DNA from: Rosa chinensis
Taxonomy: Eukaryota > Streptophyta > Magnoliopsida > Rosales > Rosaceae
Length of the DNA stretch: 64,000 nucleotides
Assembly: GCF_002994745.2 (NCBI RefSeq)
Contig: NC_037094.1
Coordinates: 41,595,456 to 41,659,455 of the forward strand
Direction: 5' to 3'
The position numbers and the translations under genes are program-made. Under the pieces are notes generated by a model. It was not told where the DNA came from and did not search any database. It worked only from the letters and a program-made list of their open reading frames with translations. Of the stretch, positions 48,291-60,096 are shown piece after piece; positions within the stretch are counted from its first letter, which is position 1; every line of letters starts with the position of its first letter.

Positions 48291-50311
48291 TAATGGAGGT
48301 ACCGTCTGGCTGAAAGACGTTAAACTCAAGCGTTGCTTGGGAGGCAACCCAATTCAGAAGCAGCTGTGAATGAGTCAACAACACAGATTTGCTTTCTCTC
48401 TCCCTATTTCTTTTTATTTTTTTTCTCTTTTGTTTTAGGATTTGTTTTCGTAAATGCCTTCTATCTATGCTTAATTGTTTCATTGCATGCTTATAATTGA
48501 TTACATTGAGGACAATGCTATATTTAAGTGTGGGGGAAGGGATTTATATTTTTGTCTTGAGTCATATATATTCAAAAATACAAAAAAATCGAAAAATGTC
48601 AAAAAAAAAAAAATTTTGCATTTATTGAGTCTTTTGTTTTTGTTTTTGTTTTTGAGTCATAGGATGTCTTTCAACTGTCTAGGATGATTCTATATCTCTG
48701 AAATTATGGCTAAAAGAGGATCACAATGTTGAGATGATTTTAACATGGTATTCTTTGGTTAATTGAGATATATGAAAAATGTGTGCATGAGTAGTGGATA
48801 TGGATTTCGTAACCTTGGTACAGAATATGAGCATGTTAAGATGAGTTTTGATTCATAAAAGCCCATGTGAGATATTGAGCCCATGTCCCTTTTTCTTGGA
48901 GTGATAAATGAAAAATATATTCTTATTTTCTTGGCGATGTTTTGATGATCTCATTATTCTTTCATTTGATTGATTACTTGCCATAGATTAAGTTTGATGG
49001 ACTAGAGAATGCTAGAATTCACTCTTGTGCTTGTTGAGACATTTTATCAATACATGGCCCTGATTCTGGAAGGGATAGAGGCACTCTAGGAATTACCACC
49101 ATTGCCAAATTAGCCTGTTTCCCTATTTGTGCCCGTCGTGGGACTCCCCTAGATAAACCCCATTGAGCCTACATTAAGCCTTTTCTTTCATCACCTTGAA
49201 AATCCTTAACCTGAACCTTAGTATAGCTACACTCCTACCCTTTGTTCTAAAAACTTAGTGGAGCTATCTTTTGGGGACTTTACTTGAGGATTTGGCGTTA
49301 AGGATGAAGGATGAGAAGAGGTGAAAGTTCAAGTGTGGGGGTAGACTTGTCCATAAAAAAAAATGTATGTGAAAGCCGTGAAAAAGAAATGAAAAAAAAA
49401 AAATTGTACACGGCTAGAAAGAAAAAGAAAGAAAGAAAAATGTCTATGGATTTTAGTTCCCCATACTTGGTGAGTTTGGAGTTTGTTTTAAATTGAAGGC
49501 CCATTACAGAAAAATTTGGCTTTTGTCCAATTCACTAGAGTTCAAAGGAAGTTTAGAGTGAAGTTAAGGCCCAACATGAAGACATATGGCCCTTTCCTTC
49601 TATGGGATTATGACGTTTTATATGCCTTGGTGGATTTTTAGAAGTCTCTACATTTACATGAGCTCTGCTAGGTTTTTAGGACACTTTGTTAAAATCCTTA
49701 CCTTTCATTTCTTAAAACCTTGAGCCTTAGCCCCAATACAACCTTTGAGAGGACCTTCTTGATCCTTAAGATGGGACAGCCTTTGATCTGTGGAGATGAG
49801 TTACAAGAGTTGAACCTATGGCTTGGGTCCATCCGTGCAAGTAGTTGATATCTTTCATGAGATCTTTTGAAAAAAAAATAAAAATTATATTCACAAAGTG
49901 CTTTTCGTTTCTTATATATGTGAGCTATTTGATTGCCTCAAAATATTTTCTCTCACATATAATTGAGTGATTATAAGCTTTTAAGCATTGCCTTGAATTC
50001 TGAGAGAAGAAAGAGTGGATACACCTTGTGAGGATTTGAATCATACTTGTTTGAAGCATGCTTAACAGAAACCATCACCATTGTTCCAACCAAGTCCTAC
50101 TTGTGTATATGTAAATTATGTGTTTTAATTAACTCTCGAATGCCTAAACATTGATTCTTGGTGGAGTGCTAATCTTGATGTTGTGAAAGTAAGAGATTTC
50201 TGAGACAAAAAGTTGAAGGGCAATAGAGTCATTGTTTGTGTAGAGTTTTTAAATTTTCGTTGAGTCTTAGTTGAGTCTTTGTGAGATTTTGCTAAGGGAC
50301 TAGCAAAAGCT
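48291..50311 (+). other. 3' noncoding region of element H
   Basis: This is the full 2-kb region found between pol and PPT in the coding elements, starting near AAGCGTTGCTTGGGAGGCAA. PPT-like cores are at 48526-48540 and 49331-49341. Its retention in an element that lost all coding sequence suggests a cis function. No ORF of note is present. Confidence 0.85.
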
Positions 50312-50326
50312 AAGTGTGGGGGAATT
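50312..50326 (+). promoter_or_regulatory. Polypurine tract of element H
   Basis: AAGTGTGGGGGAATT immediately precedes the 3' LTR. Confidence 0.92.
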
Positions 50327-52340
50327 TGATAGGAGCATTTTAATGCGACATTTTAACTGTTATTTCCCTATATTTTCTGTGTTATTTCCTTAATAAAACT
50401 CTGTTTAGGAAAGTTTCCATTCTTCGAATGGGAAAGTTCCTAATTGTAGAAAGTTTCCGTTTTGTAGTTTCTATTTTTCATTTTTAGAAAGTTTCCATTT
50501 TAGTTTAAGAAAGTTTCCATTTCTTATTTTAGAAAGCTTCTTATTTCAGGTTTTTGGAATAAATAAGCAGAATTGAGTTCATAAATGGAACGAGAAGTTT
50601 CATGAAGATGACATGGCAAGGAGAGAATCAAGGAAGAGTTTTTTTAAAAAAAGGAAAATATATTTTCCTTGGGGATTAAATTTGCCGTGTAATACTTAAG
50701 GAAAAACAAGGTGACAACGTGGGAATTGAAGATGATTGATTGAGGATTTCAATGAGAGATTTTCTTGGGAGACTTTTATGGAAAGAAATATTGTTGGAGG
50801 AGTAAATTGGTGTGATTGCCAACGTGAAAATCAGAAATAATCAAGGAGATGACGGAAAGAGAGATTCAAGGGAGATATTTATGGAAGGAAAATATGTGTG
50901 CACCAAGGAAAAGCTCAAAAGGCGTCCAGATTCATCCCTAAATTCCCTAAAGGAATGTTGGCCGAAATTCATGAAGAAAATCAGAATAATTTCAAGGAAA
51001 TTCGGCAATTAAATATTAGGGAGGTATTTTAGAGAATTATGATTGGTTGGAACACATCACAAGGCTTATTTGGCATTCTATGATTGGTTGGACCACATCA
51101 CAAGCTTACTTGGCGAATTATCATTGGTTGAAGCTATGTGGAAAATTCTGATTGCTTTGTGAACCCTAGCCATGCTCCTATATAAAACTCCCCCTTTCTC
51201 AACGTCAAGGGGTCCTCTCCCCGATACAATTTACACTTTAGAAAAAAATCAGAAAATCTTCTTAGCATAGCCGTAAGTTTCTCCATCCTCTAGTCATCTC
51301 CACGAGTTCAAGCAAGGCCAAGGGAGAAGAAGCATAGCCGTGAGCATCCATCATCCATCTCCAACCTTGAAGCTTGCTTTCGAGATTCAAGAGACCACTA
51401 CATCAATCGTTCATCACCATCCCCATCTCACGGTGTAATCCGATTCTCCTTTGTAACCTTTGCTTTGAATTTCGTTGGTTATGAACTAGTTGACATATGT
51501 GTTTGAACAAATATTAATTTCTGGAATTTTTATGATTAATTGAGAATTTTCAGATTCATATTATTGTGATTCGAGAGTTGCTTATGTGGGTTTGTTTAAT
51601 TAAATTTGCGTTATAGATAACTTTTGTATTTTAATCTTATGTGGTTGCAAACACTTAGGGTTTCGATATAATTGGTGCTAGGTTTAAGAACATGAAATCG
51701 ACTTTTCGTTTTGTGTAAACTTGAATCAAAGTAGTAAAGGTTTTGTACAAAGATCGAATTTAATTAACGACGATTGCAATTAGGTGGACTTTTCCATACT
51801 AAGTTGTACACTTGAGTTGATAGCCTTTCTCTATGTGTAATGCGTTAAACATGACATGATTGACTAGCTTTCTAGGGTTTGATTGCATGTTTGATAGGAT
51901 TAATCTAGGTGCTTTCGCTTAGGTTAATTAGCATTGAAAAGTAAAAAATGGGAATTCATTTGCTTTCGAATGTTTCACATGATCAACTCCTTTCTCATGA
52001 CTTAGATGAACGATATTAGGGTTTGAGTCAATTTTAATCATATGTTTCGGTTTTGATCTTTGTTCTCTCATTCCATTTGTATTTTTATGTTTTTGCATTT
52101 TAATTGTTTTGTTAACTTAGTTTTATTTTCGAAAAACCAAAAACAAAATCCCCCCTTTTCGTAAATATGTATATATTTTGTTATATCTTTGTAAATATTA
52201 TACTTTGTTTTAATTTTAATTGTTTAATTGTTTGACAATGACAGGTGTACCCTCAATCCCCGGAATAGAACGATCCCTACTTACTTTTACTACTAATGAC
52301 ATTTCAGGGTTAAATTGTGCGCTTGCTTTCGAGCGCATCA
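50327..52340 (+). repeat. 3' LTR of element H
   Basis: Length is 2014 bp. It has three ATTGG/CCAAT modules upstream of the TATA box, against two in the 5' LTR. The extra 41 bp sit between direct repeats CACATCACAA, as expected for a slippage loss in the 5' copy. Confidence 0.95.
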
Positions 52341-52448
52341 GAGGCAACATGAAAATCTGAAAATATAATTGAAGATTTTGATTGGAGTAATTCAAGGGAG
52401 ATTTTTAAGGGCAAAGAGATATTCTTGGAAGATTTAAATGTGATTTTT

Positions 52449-52650
52449 GGCCGAAAATGGTGAAGCAAATCAGCATTTATTTATGGAATTTCGGCAATTA
52501 CTTTCCCAAGGATATTTGTGGCCGAAATTGGTGAAGCAAATCAGAATTTATTTATGGAATTTCGGCAATTACTCTCTCCTAAGATATTCTTGGCCGAAAT
52601 GAATGAAGAAAATCAGAAAATCCTTATATAATTTCGGCAAGGATATATAT
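52449..52650 (+). repeat. Three tandem hairpin modules in LTR E
   Basis: Units start GGCCGAAA at 52449, 52520 and 52592 (71, 72 and about 59 bp). Each includes GAA..AATCAG and ends with ATTTCGGC, so each can form its own stem. Other LTRs have a single unit. Confidence 0.8.
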
Positions 52651-53991
52651 TAAAGGAATTTAGGGAATTAATTTGGAGAGTTTTGATTGGTTAGATGACA
52701 CACCAAGGCTTACTTGGCATTCTACGATTGGTTGGACCACATCACAAGGCTTACTTGGCATCATACCATTGGTTGAAGTGATGTGGAAATTTCTGATTGC
52801 TTGGAGAACCCTAGCCGTGCCCCTATATATTCTCCCCTTTTCTCAACGTCAAGGGTTCCCCTCCCCCATACAATTTACACTTTAGAAAAAAATCAGAAAA
52901 TCTTCTTAGCATAGCCGTGAGTTTCTCCATCCTCTAGTCATCTCCACAAGTTCAAGCAAGGCCAAGGGAGAAGAAGCATAGCCGTGAGCATCCATCATCC
53001 ATCTCCAACCTTGAAGCTTGCTTTCGAGATTCAAGAGACCACCACATCAATCGTTCATCACCATCCCCATCTCACGGTGTAATCCGATTCTCCTTTGTAA
53101 CCTTTGCTTTGAATTTCGTTGGTTATGAACTAGTTGACATATGTGTTTGAACAAATATTAATTTATGGAATTTTTATGATTAATTGAGAATTTTCAGATT
53201 CATATTATTGTGATTCGAGAGTTGCTTATGTGGGTTTGTTTAATTAAATTTGCGTTATAGATAACTTTTGTATTTTAATCTTATGTGGTTGCAAACACTT
53301 AGGGTTTCGATATAATTGGTGCTAGGTTTAAGAACATGAAATCGACTTTTCGTTTTGTGTAAACTTGAATCAAAGTAGTAAAGGTTTTGTGCAAAGACCG
53401 AATTTAATTAACGAGGATTGCAATTAGGTGGACTTTTCCATACTAAGTTGTACACTTGAGTTGATGGCCTTTCTCTATGTGTAATGCGTTAAACATGACA
53501 TGATTGACTAGCTTTCTAGGGTTTGATTGCATGTTTGATAGGATTAATCTAGGTGTTTTCGCTTAGGTTAATTAGCATTGAAAAGTAAAAAATGGGAATT
53601 CATTTGCTTTCGAATGTTTCACATGATCAACTCCTTTCTCATGACTTAGATGAACAATATTAGGGTTTGAGTCAATTTTATTCATATGTTTCGATTTTGA
53701 TCTTTGTTCTCTCATTCCATTCGTATTTTTATATTTTTGCATTTTAATTGTTTTGTTAACTTAGTTTTATTTTCGAAAAACCAAAAACAAAATCCCCCTT
53801 TTTCGTGTACAATATTTATAGTTGTGAATATCTTTGTGACTATTATACTTTGTTTTAATTTTAATTGTTTAATTGTTTGACAATGACAGGTGTACCCTCA
53901 ATCCCCGGAATAGAACGATCCCTATTTATTACGTACTACTAATGACATTTCAGGGTTAAATTATGCGCTTGCTTTCGGGCACATCAGGAGG

Positions 53992-54102
53992 ACCCTCTGC
54001 TTGTGGGGTATGCTTTACCCAAGGACATCCTACGGATCAATGTCCTCAACTAAGTGAGAATGGTGGTTGGGAGTCTGTGAATGCCATAGGAGGCTATCAA
54101 GG
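53992..54102 (+). pseudogene. gag: Gag of element F, zinc-knuckle segment
   Basis: It encodes the CCHC knuckle (CGVCFTQGHPTDQC) and the Gly-rich segment up to GGYQG, nearly identical to B. It is bounded by solo LTR E on the left and the chromovirus-like LTR on the right. Confidence 0.88.
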
Positions 54103-54958
54103 TGTCACGCCCCTGATTTTTACACAAATAAAAATCGATATATATAACCCCATAATTATATATGCGTGAACGTTCAGTCATCAATACAAATACCTGGAAC
54201 ATCTTTCCCTTAAAACAAGTACATACTGATGCACTGAACCAATCCAAATTAATATACACTCGCTCAACAGAGTTATATATTACATAAGTTTACGAATTAA
54301 ATTGCCATCACAAAATAAAACGTAAATACTCCTCAGAGTTCACTACAAAGCGGAAGTCATAACAATGGCAAAGCCAGATCAATTTTGCTTCCTACCAGTT
54401 CTGCTGCCAACTAGATACCTCAGCTTCAGCCACGATTTCCCTGACCTGCAAGATTAACCCCTACACCGTTTGAATAGTGCACCGGGTTGTCACACAACAA
54501 ACCCGGTAAGCTTTTGCAAGCCCGTATGAGTAACTCAAAATAACTCACACCAATTTACGGAATAAAAGCCCGCACAACTCACGCCAACACGAGGAAAACC
54601 TTTCGACTCGAGAATAAGGAAAACATACCATGCTTCCCAAAACAATACTCTTTCCCAAAAAGGAAAACACAAAAGCCACACCGTGACAAAATCATATAAA
54701 TCGTTAACATCACAATTCAAATATGATTAATTGATCCAACTTGGATAAAACACACACGCACATCAATCATACCTATCGTTAACCTAACAAATAGCATATG
54801 ATTCTTAGTCCAACCTGGACAAAATACGTACCCAGGAGTCATAAGTAACCTACTTAGATCCATGAGGTACCATGGCAGACATACTAGCGCTCTAGCTTAT
54901 CGTAACCACTCGCCCGGCTAACTGCGTGATTCCTTATTTCTTGCCTTGGTCACTATCA

Positions 54959-55398
54959 GCGACCTGTCACCATCTGTGACATATGATCTTCAGACCCCAT
55001 CCAATCTCGAAATCAACCATTGGTCACCATCTGCGACCTATCACCATCTGTGACATATGATCTTCAGACCCCATCTGGTCTCAGATCAACCATTAGTCAC
55101 CATCTGCGACCTATCACCATCTGTGACATATGATCTTCAGACCCCATCTGGTCTCAGATCAACCATTAGTCACCATCTGCGACCTATCACCATCTGTGAC
55201 ATATGATCTTCAGACCCCATCCAATCTCGAAATCAACCATTGGTCACCATCTGCGACCTATCACCATCTGTGACATATGATCTTCAGACCCCATCTGGTC
55301 TCAGATCAACCATTAGTCACCATCTGCGACCTATCACCATCTGTGACATATGATCTTCAGACCCCATCTGGTCTCAGATCAACCATTAGTCACCATCT
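54959..55398 (-). repeat. Six-unit 73/74-bp tandem array with trimer higher-order structure
   Basis: Six head-to-tail units of 74, 73, 73, 74, 73 and 73 bp fill exactly 440 bp. The 74-bp type carries CCAATCTCGAAATC and the 73-bp type CTGGTCTCAGATC. The order X-Y-Y-X-Y-Y shows that a three-unit block was duplicated. The copy in B has only one Y and one X. Confidence 0.9.
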
Positions 55399-55585
55399 GT
55401 GACATATATAATATGATTCACAAGTCCTTCCAGGACATTTAAAAGAAAGAATCCTCGAAACTCTCTTTTAAAGAAACACGTACTCATGAGCATCAGATAG
55501 CTCCCCACTAACCCCATGATGTACCAACAACAAATCAGTCCAACCTAGACACACAACACATCAACACAGATTCACCACGAAGCCA

Positions 55586-55817
55586 CTAATACATGAATAC
55601 GTATGTATATATATATGTACACACATAGTCATTCACTCAGAAATGTCATCAATACATGAATACATATGTATATATATATATATATATATCCCATAATATA
55701 TATATGTACACACATAATCATTCACTCAGAAATGCAACCAATACATGAATACATATGTATATATATATACCCCATAATATATATATGTACACACATACTC
55801 ATTCACTCAGAAATGCC
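55586..55817 (-). repeat. AT-rich ~80-bp tandem array (second copy)
   Basis: Counterpart of 10434-10655: three units with CATTCACTCAGAAATG and TATATA runs, including a longer TA microsatellite near 55669-55689. Confidence 0.78.
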
Positions 55818-57684
55818 ACAATACATCTATGGTAACTAGACTCATAACACAGATAAATCATTGGTTACCATCTGCAACCTATCACCGTCTGTGACTCTTG
55901 GTTTTCATACCCCGTCTGGTCTTAGAACCAACCGTTGGTCACCATCTGCGACCCATGCTTTTCAGACCCCATTTGGTCTCAAGTCAACGTTAAGTAAGTC
56001 ACACCTGACCTAAAAACGTTACGACTATCTAATTCCGGCTTTCCCTATCCCTGCTCACCATCTGTGACCCTTGGTACAAAGACCAATACATTTAAAATGA
56101 GTCACGCTTGACTCCAAAATGTAACATCAAACTCAATGCTTTTCAAACAATAGAAAACATCTTTTTCCACAATATTGTTTCTATGAAAAGTCTCATTCAA
56201 CAATAATATGAACCCATCATGCATATTATTCATCACACATCATCCACAAGAATATATATATATATTTCACGTAAATATATATATACGTAGTCATTCGCTC
56301 AGGAATGCCTACTAATACCAACTATAGTTTGCAGTTAAATAATTAACGCCAAAACAATAATGGTAATTCCGTTCATAATGAACCTTGTGAGATTACTCAC
56401 CTCGAAACTCCCGCTGCGTCTTCACACCACTAGACTGCTTACAGAACGTCCTCTGTCAAGCACCTAAGGAAGTACAGCCTTGATTCAGTCAATGAAACAC
56501 AAGGAATAACATTCGAAAACCCTAATTCGAACCAAAATTCCCAAAGTAACGCCAATCGAGGCGAAACCACATCCGAGACCATCCAATGTCTCCGAAATAC
56601 TTCCACGATCGATATACCAAATTCACAAGTCGATCGGACGCTCGAATCCTCACGGATCGAAACATTAAACGGTCCGAAACCGTAAAAATCACAACATGCT
56701 CATACGATCTCCAAAAATTACAAACAATATATCGAAATGCTCGTATCGACGAGTAGATCGAACTCAGGAACAGAAACTATCCCTGAGGTGGCCGGAAACT
56801 GCCGGAAAACACCACCACAGTGGCGGCACCGCCGCCGGACCAAAGTCGGAATTTGACAAAACTCCCAACACCAAAGTTCTTCATCTCAACCCCAATTTCA
56901 ACTTTCATAACTACAACAAAGTCCAAATATGAACCAATCGATCGAATTTTACCTTAGAACAAAACAGCTCGATTGAAACCCTAGAATTTCAATTCCAAAA
57001 TTCGACCTCCACGAGTGAAATCGTCCCAAGCCGCTTTGGGAGAAGCATCAACGTCCTATGGGCTTCAAAAGCCCTCAAGAAACACCGGAAAAGGTGGCCG
57101 GAATCTCCGACTCCGATCAAGGCGATTTGCAGCTCCACCGTGCGACTTCTCGGCCTTGTAGCGTCGTGCACAGGTCTACCCACATAGTGAAACTTCACAG
57201 GGTGCTACATGGGAGTGAGGCGAAGAGATAGGAAGAAGAATCTCGTCGATTGGTGGCCGGAGGAGGGAGAACGAGCTCGGTGAAGATGGCTGCTCGGGAA
57301 AACTCGGGAGAGAGGAGAGAGAAAAATCCTTCCCAAAATGGAAATCTGATTTTATGAATAATTTTCCGGAAAAATCCCATATATACTAAAATGGAAACTT
57401 TTTCCGATGGCCATAACTTCCTCATACGAACTCCGATTTCCATGTTCCACATATCCACGAACTCGTATCGACGCGCTCTACAACTTTCGTGAAGGAAGTT
57501 TTCGGAGAATCTCAACGTATCAAAAGTCAACCTTGAAACCCCCCTAATTCCACACTTTACGAATAAAAATTCGTCCGAAACACTTCCGCTCCGTCCACGA
57601 GCCACGAAACCGTCCGATACCCACAATTTAAATCCCGGAAAATCCTCGGAAAATAAATACGAATTTCTGGGGCATCACACAAGG

Positions 57685-58138
57685 GAACCAAGGGGGTCCC
57701 CAACGTCCAAGGTATGATCCATATTCGAATACCTATAACCCTGGATGGAGGGACCACCCTAACTTCAAGTGGACCAACAATGAAAATGTTCAGAACCCTC
57801 TTGGTGGCAGTTTCCAACGTCCTCAAGGACCTCCCTATCAAAGACCTTACATGCCTCCTCAACACAATGTTGGGAATTCCAATTCTCACTATGATAAGAC
57901 GATAGAGGCATTGACTAATTCCACTCAGGCATTGACTAGTGCCACACAGACTTTGCTTCAAGGACAACAGAACCATACCAAGGACATTGCAGAGCTCAAG
58001 AAGCAGATGGGACAAGTGGTGGACTTCATGACCAAGTTTCATGAACTGGTAAGCTTCCGAGCAACACAATTCCAAACCCAAAGGGAGGCTTTGAAGGTCA
58101 AACCAACTGAGGACAAGAGGAAACCACGTCTAGACTGA
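57685..58138 (+). pseudogene. gag: Gag of element F, C-terminal part with frameshift
   Basis: It matches B 11850-12268 (DPYSNTYNPGWRDHPNF, DIAELKKQMGQVVDFMTKFH). After HE a 1-bp deletion near 58045, relative to B, shifts the frame, giving a different tail ending KRKPRLD at 58138. As in B, no protease or RT follows. Confidence 0.87.
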
Positions 58139-60081
58139 GAAGACGTTAAAACCAAGCGCTACTTAGGAGGCAACCCAAGCAAATCAGATTTGCTTTCTTT
58201 ATCCTTATCTTTTATTTTTTCGTTTTTGCTTATTTGTTTTAGTATTTATTTTCGTAAATTTCTACCTACATGCTTATTTGTTTCATTGCATGCTTATTCT
58301 TGATTACATTGAGGACAATGCAATATTTAAGTGTGGGGGAAGGGATTTACACTTTTGTTTTGAGTCATATATATTGAAAAATACAAAAAAATTGAAAAAT
58401 GTCAAAAATTTAAAAATTTAAAAATTTTCGTTGCTTTTGTTTTTGTTTTGAGTCTTAGGATGCCCTTTCAACTGTCTAGGATGATTCTATATCTCTTAAA
58501 TCATGATTAAAAGAGGATCACAAGATTAAGATGATTTTTAAACATGGTATTCTTTGGTTAATTGAGATATATGAAAAATATGTGCCTTGTAGTGGATATG
58601 GATTTTGAAACCTTGGTACAGAATATGAGCATGTTAAGATGAGTTTTGCTTCATATAAAACCCATGTGAGATAATTGAGCCCATGTCCCTTTTTCTTGGA
58701 GTGAATCGAAAAATATATTCTTATTTTCTTGGCGATGTTTGATGATCTCATTATTCTTTGATTTGATTGACTACTTGCCATAGATTAAGTTTGATGGACT
58801 AGAGAATGCTATAATTCGCTCTTGTGCTTGTTGAGACGTTATATCAATACATGGCCCTGATTCTGGAAGGGATAGAGGCAACCTAGGAATTACCACCATT
58901 GCCATATAAACCTGTGTCCTTAATTGTGCCCGTCGTGGGACCCCCCTAGATAAGCCCCTTTGAGCCCACATTAAGCCTTTTCTTTCATCACCCTTAAAAA
59001 TCTTTAACCTAAGCCTTAGTATAGCTATAACCCTACCCTTTGTTCTAAGAACTTAGTGGAGCTAAACTGAGACTTTACTTGAAGATTTTTAGCGTCAATA
59101 ATGAAGAATAAGAAGAGGTGAAAGCTCAAGTGTGGGGGTAGACTTGTCCATGAAAGAAAAATGTGTGAAAAAGCCGAGAAAAAGAAAGTGAAAAAGAAAA
59201 AGTGTACGGCTAGAAAATAAGAAGAAGAAAAAAAAGTTTATGGATTTTAGTCCCCCATACTTGGTGAGTTTGGAGTTTGCTTTAAATTGAAGGCCCATTA
59301 CAGAAAAATTTGGCCTTTGTCCAACTCATTAGTGACCAAGGGAAGTATAGAGTGAAGTTTGGGCCCAACATGAAGACATTAGGCCCCTTTATAATGCCCC
59401 CATGGGATAGTGACGTTTTTGCATACTTGGTGGATTTCTAGTAGTCTTTACATTTACATGAGCTCTGCTAGGTTTCTAGGACACTTTGATAAATCCTTAC
59501 CTTTCGTTTCTTTAAACCTTGAGCCTTAGCCCCATTACAACCTTTGATAAGACCTTCTTGATCCTTAAGATGGGACAGCCCTTGATGTGGAGATGAGTTA
59601 CAAGAGTTGAACCTATGGCTTGGGTCCATCTGTGCAAGTAGTTGGTATCCTTCATGAGATCTTTAAAAGAAAAATTTATACTTGTGCTTTCGTTTCTTAC
59701 ATTATGTGATACATTTGCTATCTTTCACATATACTTGAGTGTATAAGCTTTTAAGCATTGCCTTGAATTCTGAGAGAAGAAAGAGTGGATATACCTTGTG
59801 AGGATTTGAATCAAACTTGTTTGAAACATGCTTAACAGAAACCATCACCATTGTTCCAACCAAGTCCTACTTGTGTATGTGTAAATTATGTGTTTCCATT
59901 AACTCTCGAATGCTTAAACATTGACTCTTGGTTAAGTGCTAATCTTGGTGTTGTGAAGGTAAGAGATTGCTGAGACAAAAAGTTGAAGGGCAATAGCAGT
60001 TTCGTTTGGTTGAGTCTTTAAATTTTCGTTGAGTCTTAGTGTGTGTCTTTGTGTGATTTTGCTAAGGGACTAGCAAAAGCT
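58139..60081 (+). other. 3' noncoding region of element F
   Basis: Collinear with 12269-14206 in B. PPT-like cores are at 58329-58343 and 59128-59138. No ORF of note is present. Confidence 0.85.
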
Positions 60082-60096
60082 AAGTGTGGGGGAATC
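60082..60096 (+). promoter_or_regulatory. Polypurine tract of element F
   Basis: AAGTGTGGGGGAATC directly precedes TGATAGGAGC; the last base differs from the other copies. Confidence 0.9.

Larger units (their letters stand above)
45489..52340 (+). mobile_element. Element H: complete, very young, non-coding Athila-like derivative (LARD-like)
   Basis: Two LTRs (45489-47461 and 50327-52340), PBS (47467-47485), a short leader, a 3' noncoding region and a PPT (50312-50326) are flanked by GAGGC at 45484-45488 and 52341-52345. Total length is 6852 bp. There is no gag, protease, RT, RNase H or integrase. Outside a 41-bp indel I find only three substitutions between the LTRs, so it is the youngest insertion in the window. 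It must have used Gag and Pol of relatives; both priming sites are intact. Confidence 0.93.
44803..53986 (+). mobile_element. Solo LTR E in gag of element F, itself split by element H
   Basis: It starts TGATAGGAGC at 44803 and ends GGGCACATCA at 53986. GGAGG flanks it at 44798-44802 and 53987-53991. Net length is about 2.33 kb (44803-45488 plus 52346-53986). No internal sequence of its own remains. It carries a tripled hairpin module at 52449-52650. Confidence 0.9.
54103..57679 (-). mobile_element. Chromovirus-like solo LTR in gag of F, opposite orientation to the copy in B
   Basis: The termini are TGTCACGCCCC (54103) and GGGGCATCACA (57679). CAAGG flanks it at 54098-54102 and 57680-57684. 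Length is 3577 bp. It aligns along its whole length with the reverse complement of 8570-11844, with scattered substitutions. The extra 302 bp come mostly from four more 73-bp repeat units. No internal element sequence is present. The target is 8 bp from the one used in B. Confidence 0.87.

Noticed and set aside
54959..55398. CRISPR-like array
   Set aside because: Units are contiguous 73/74-bp repeats with no unique spacers, inside a plant LTR.
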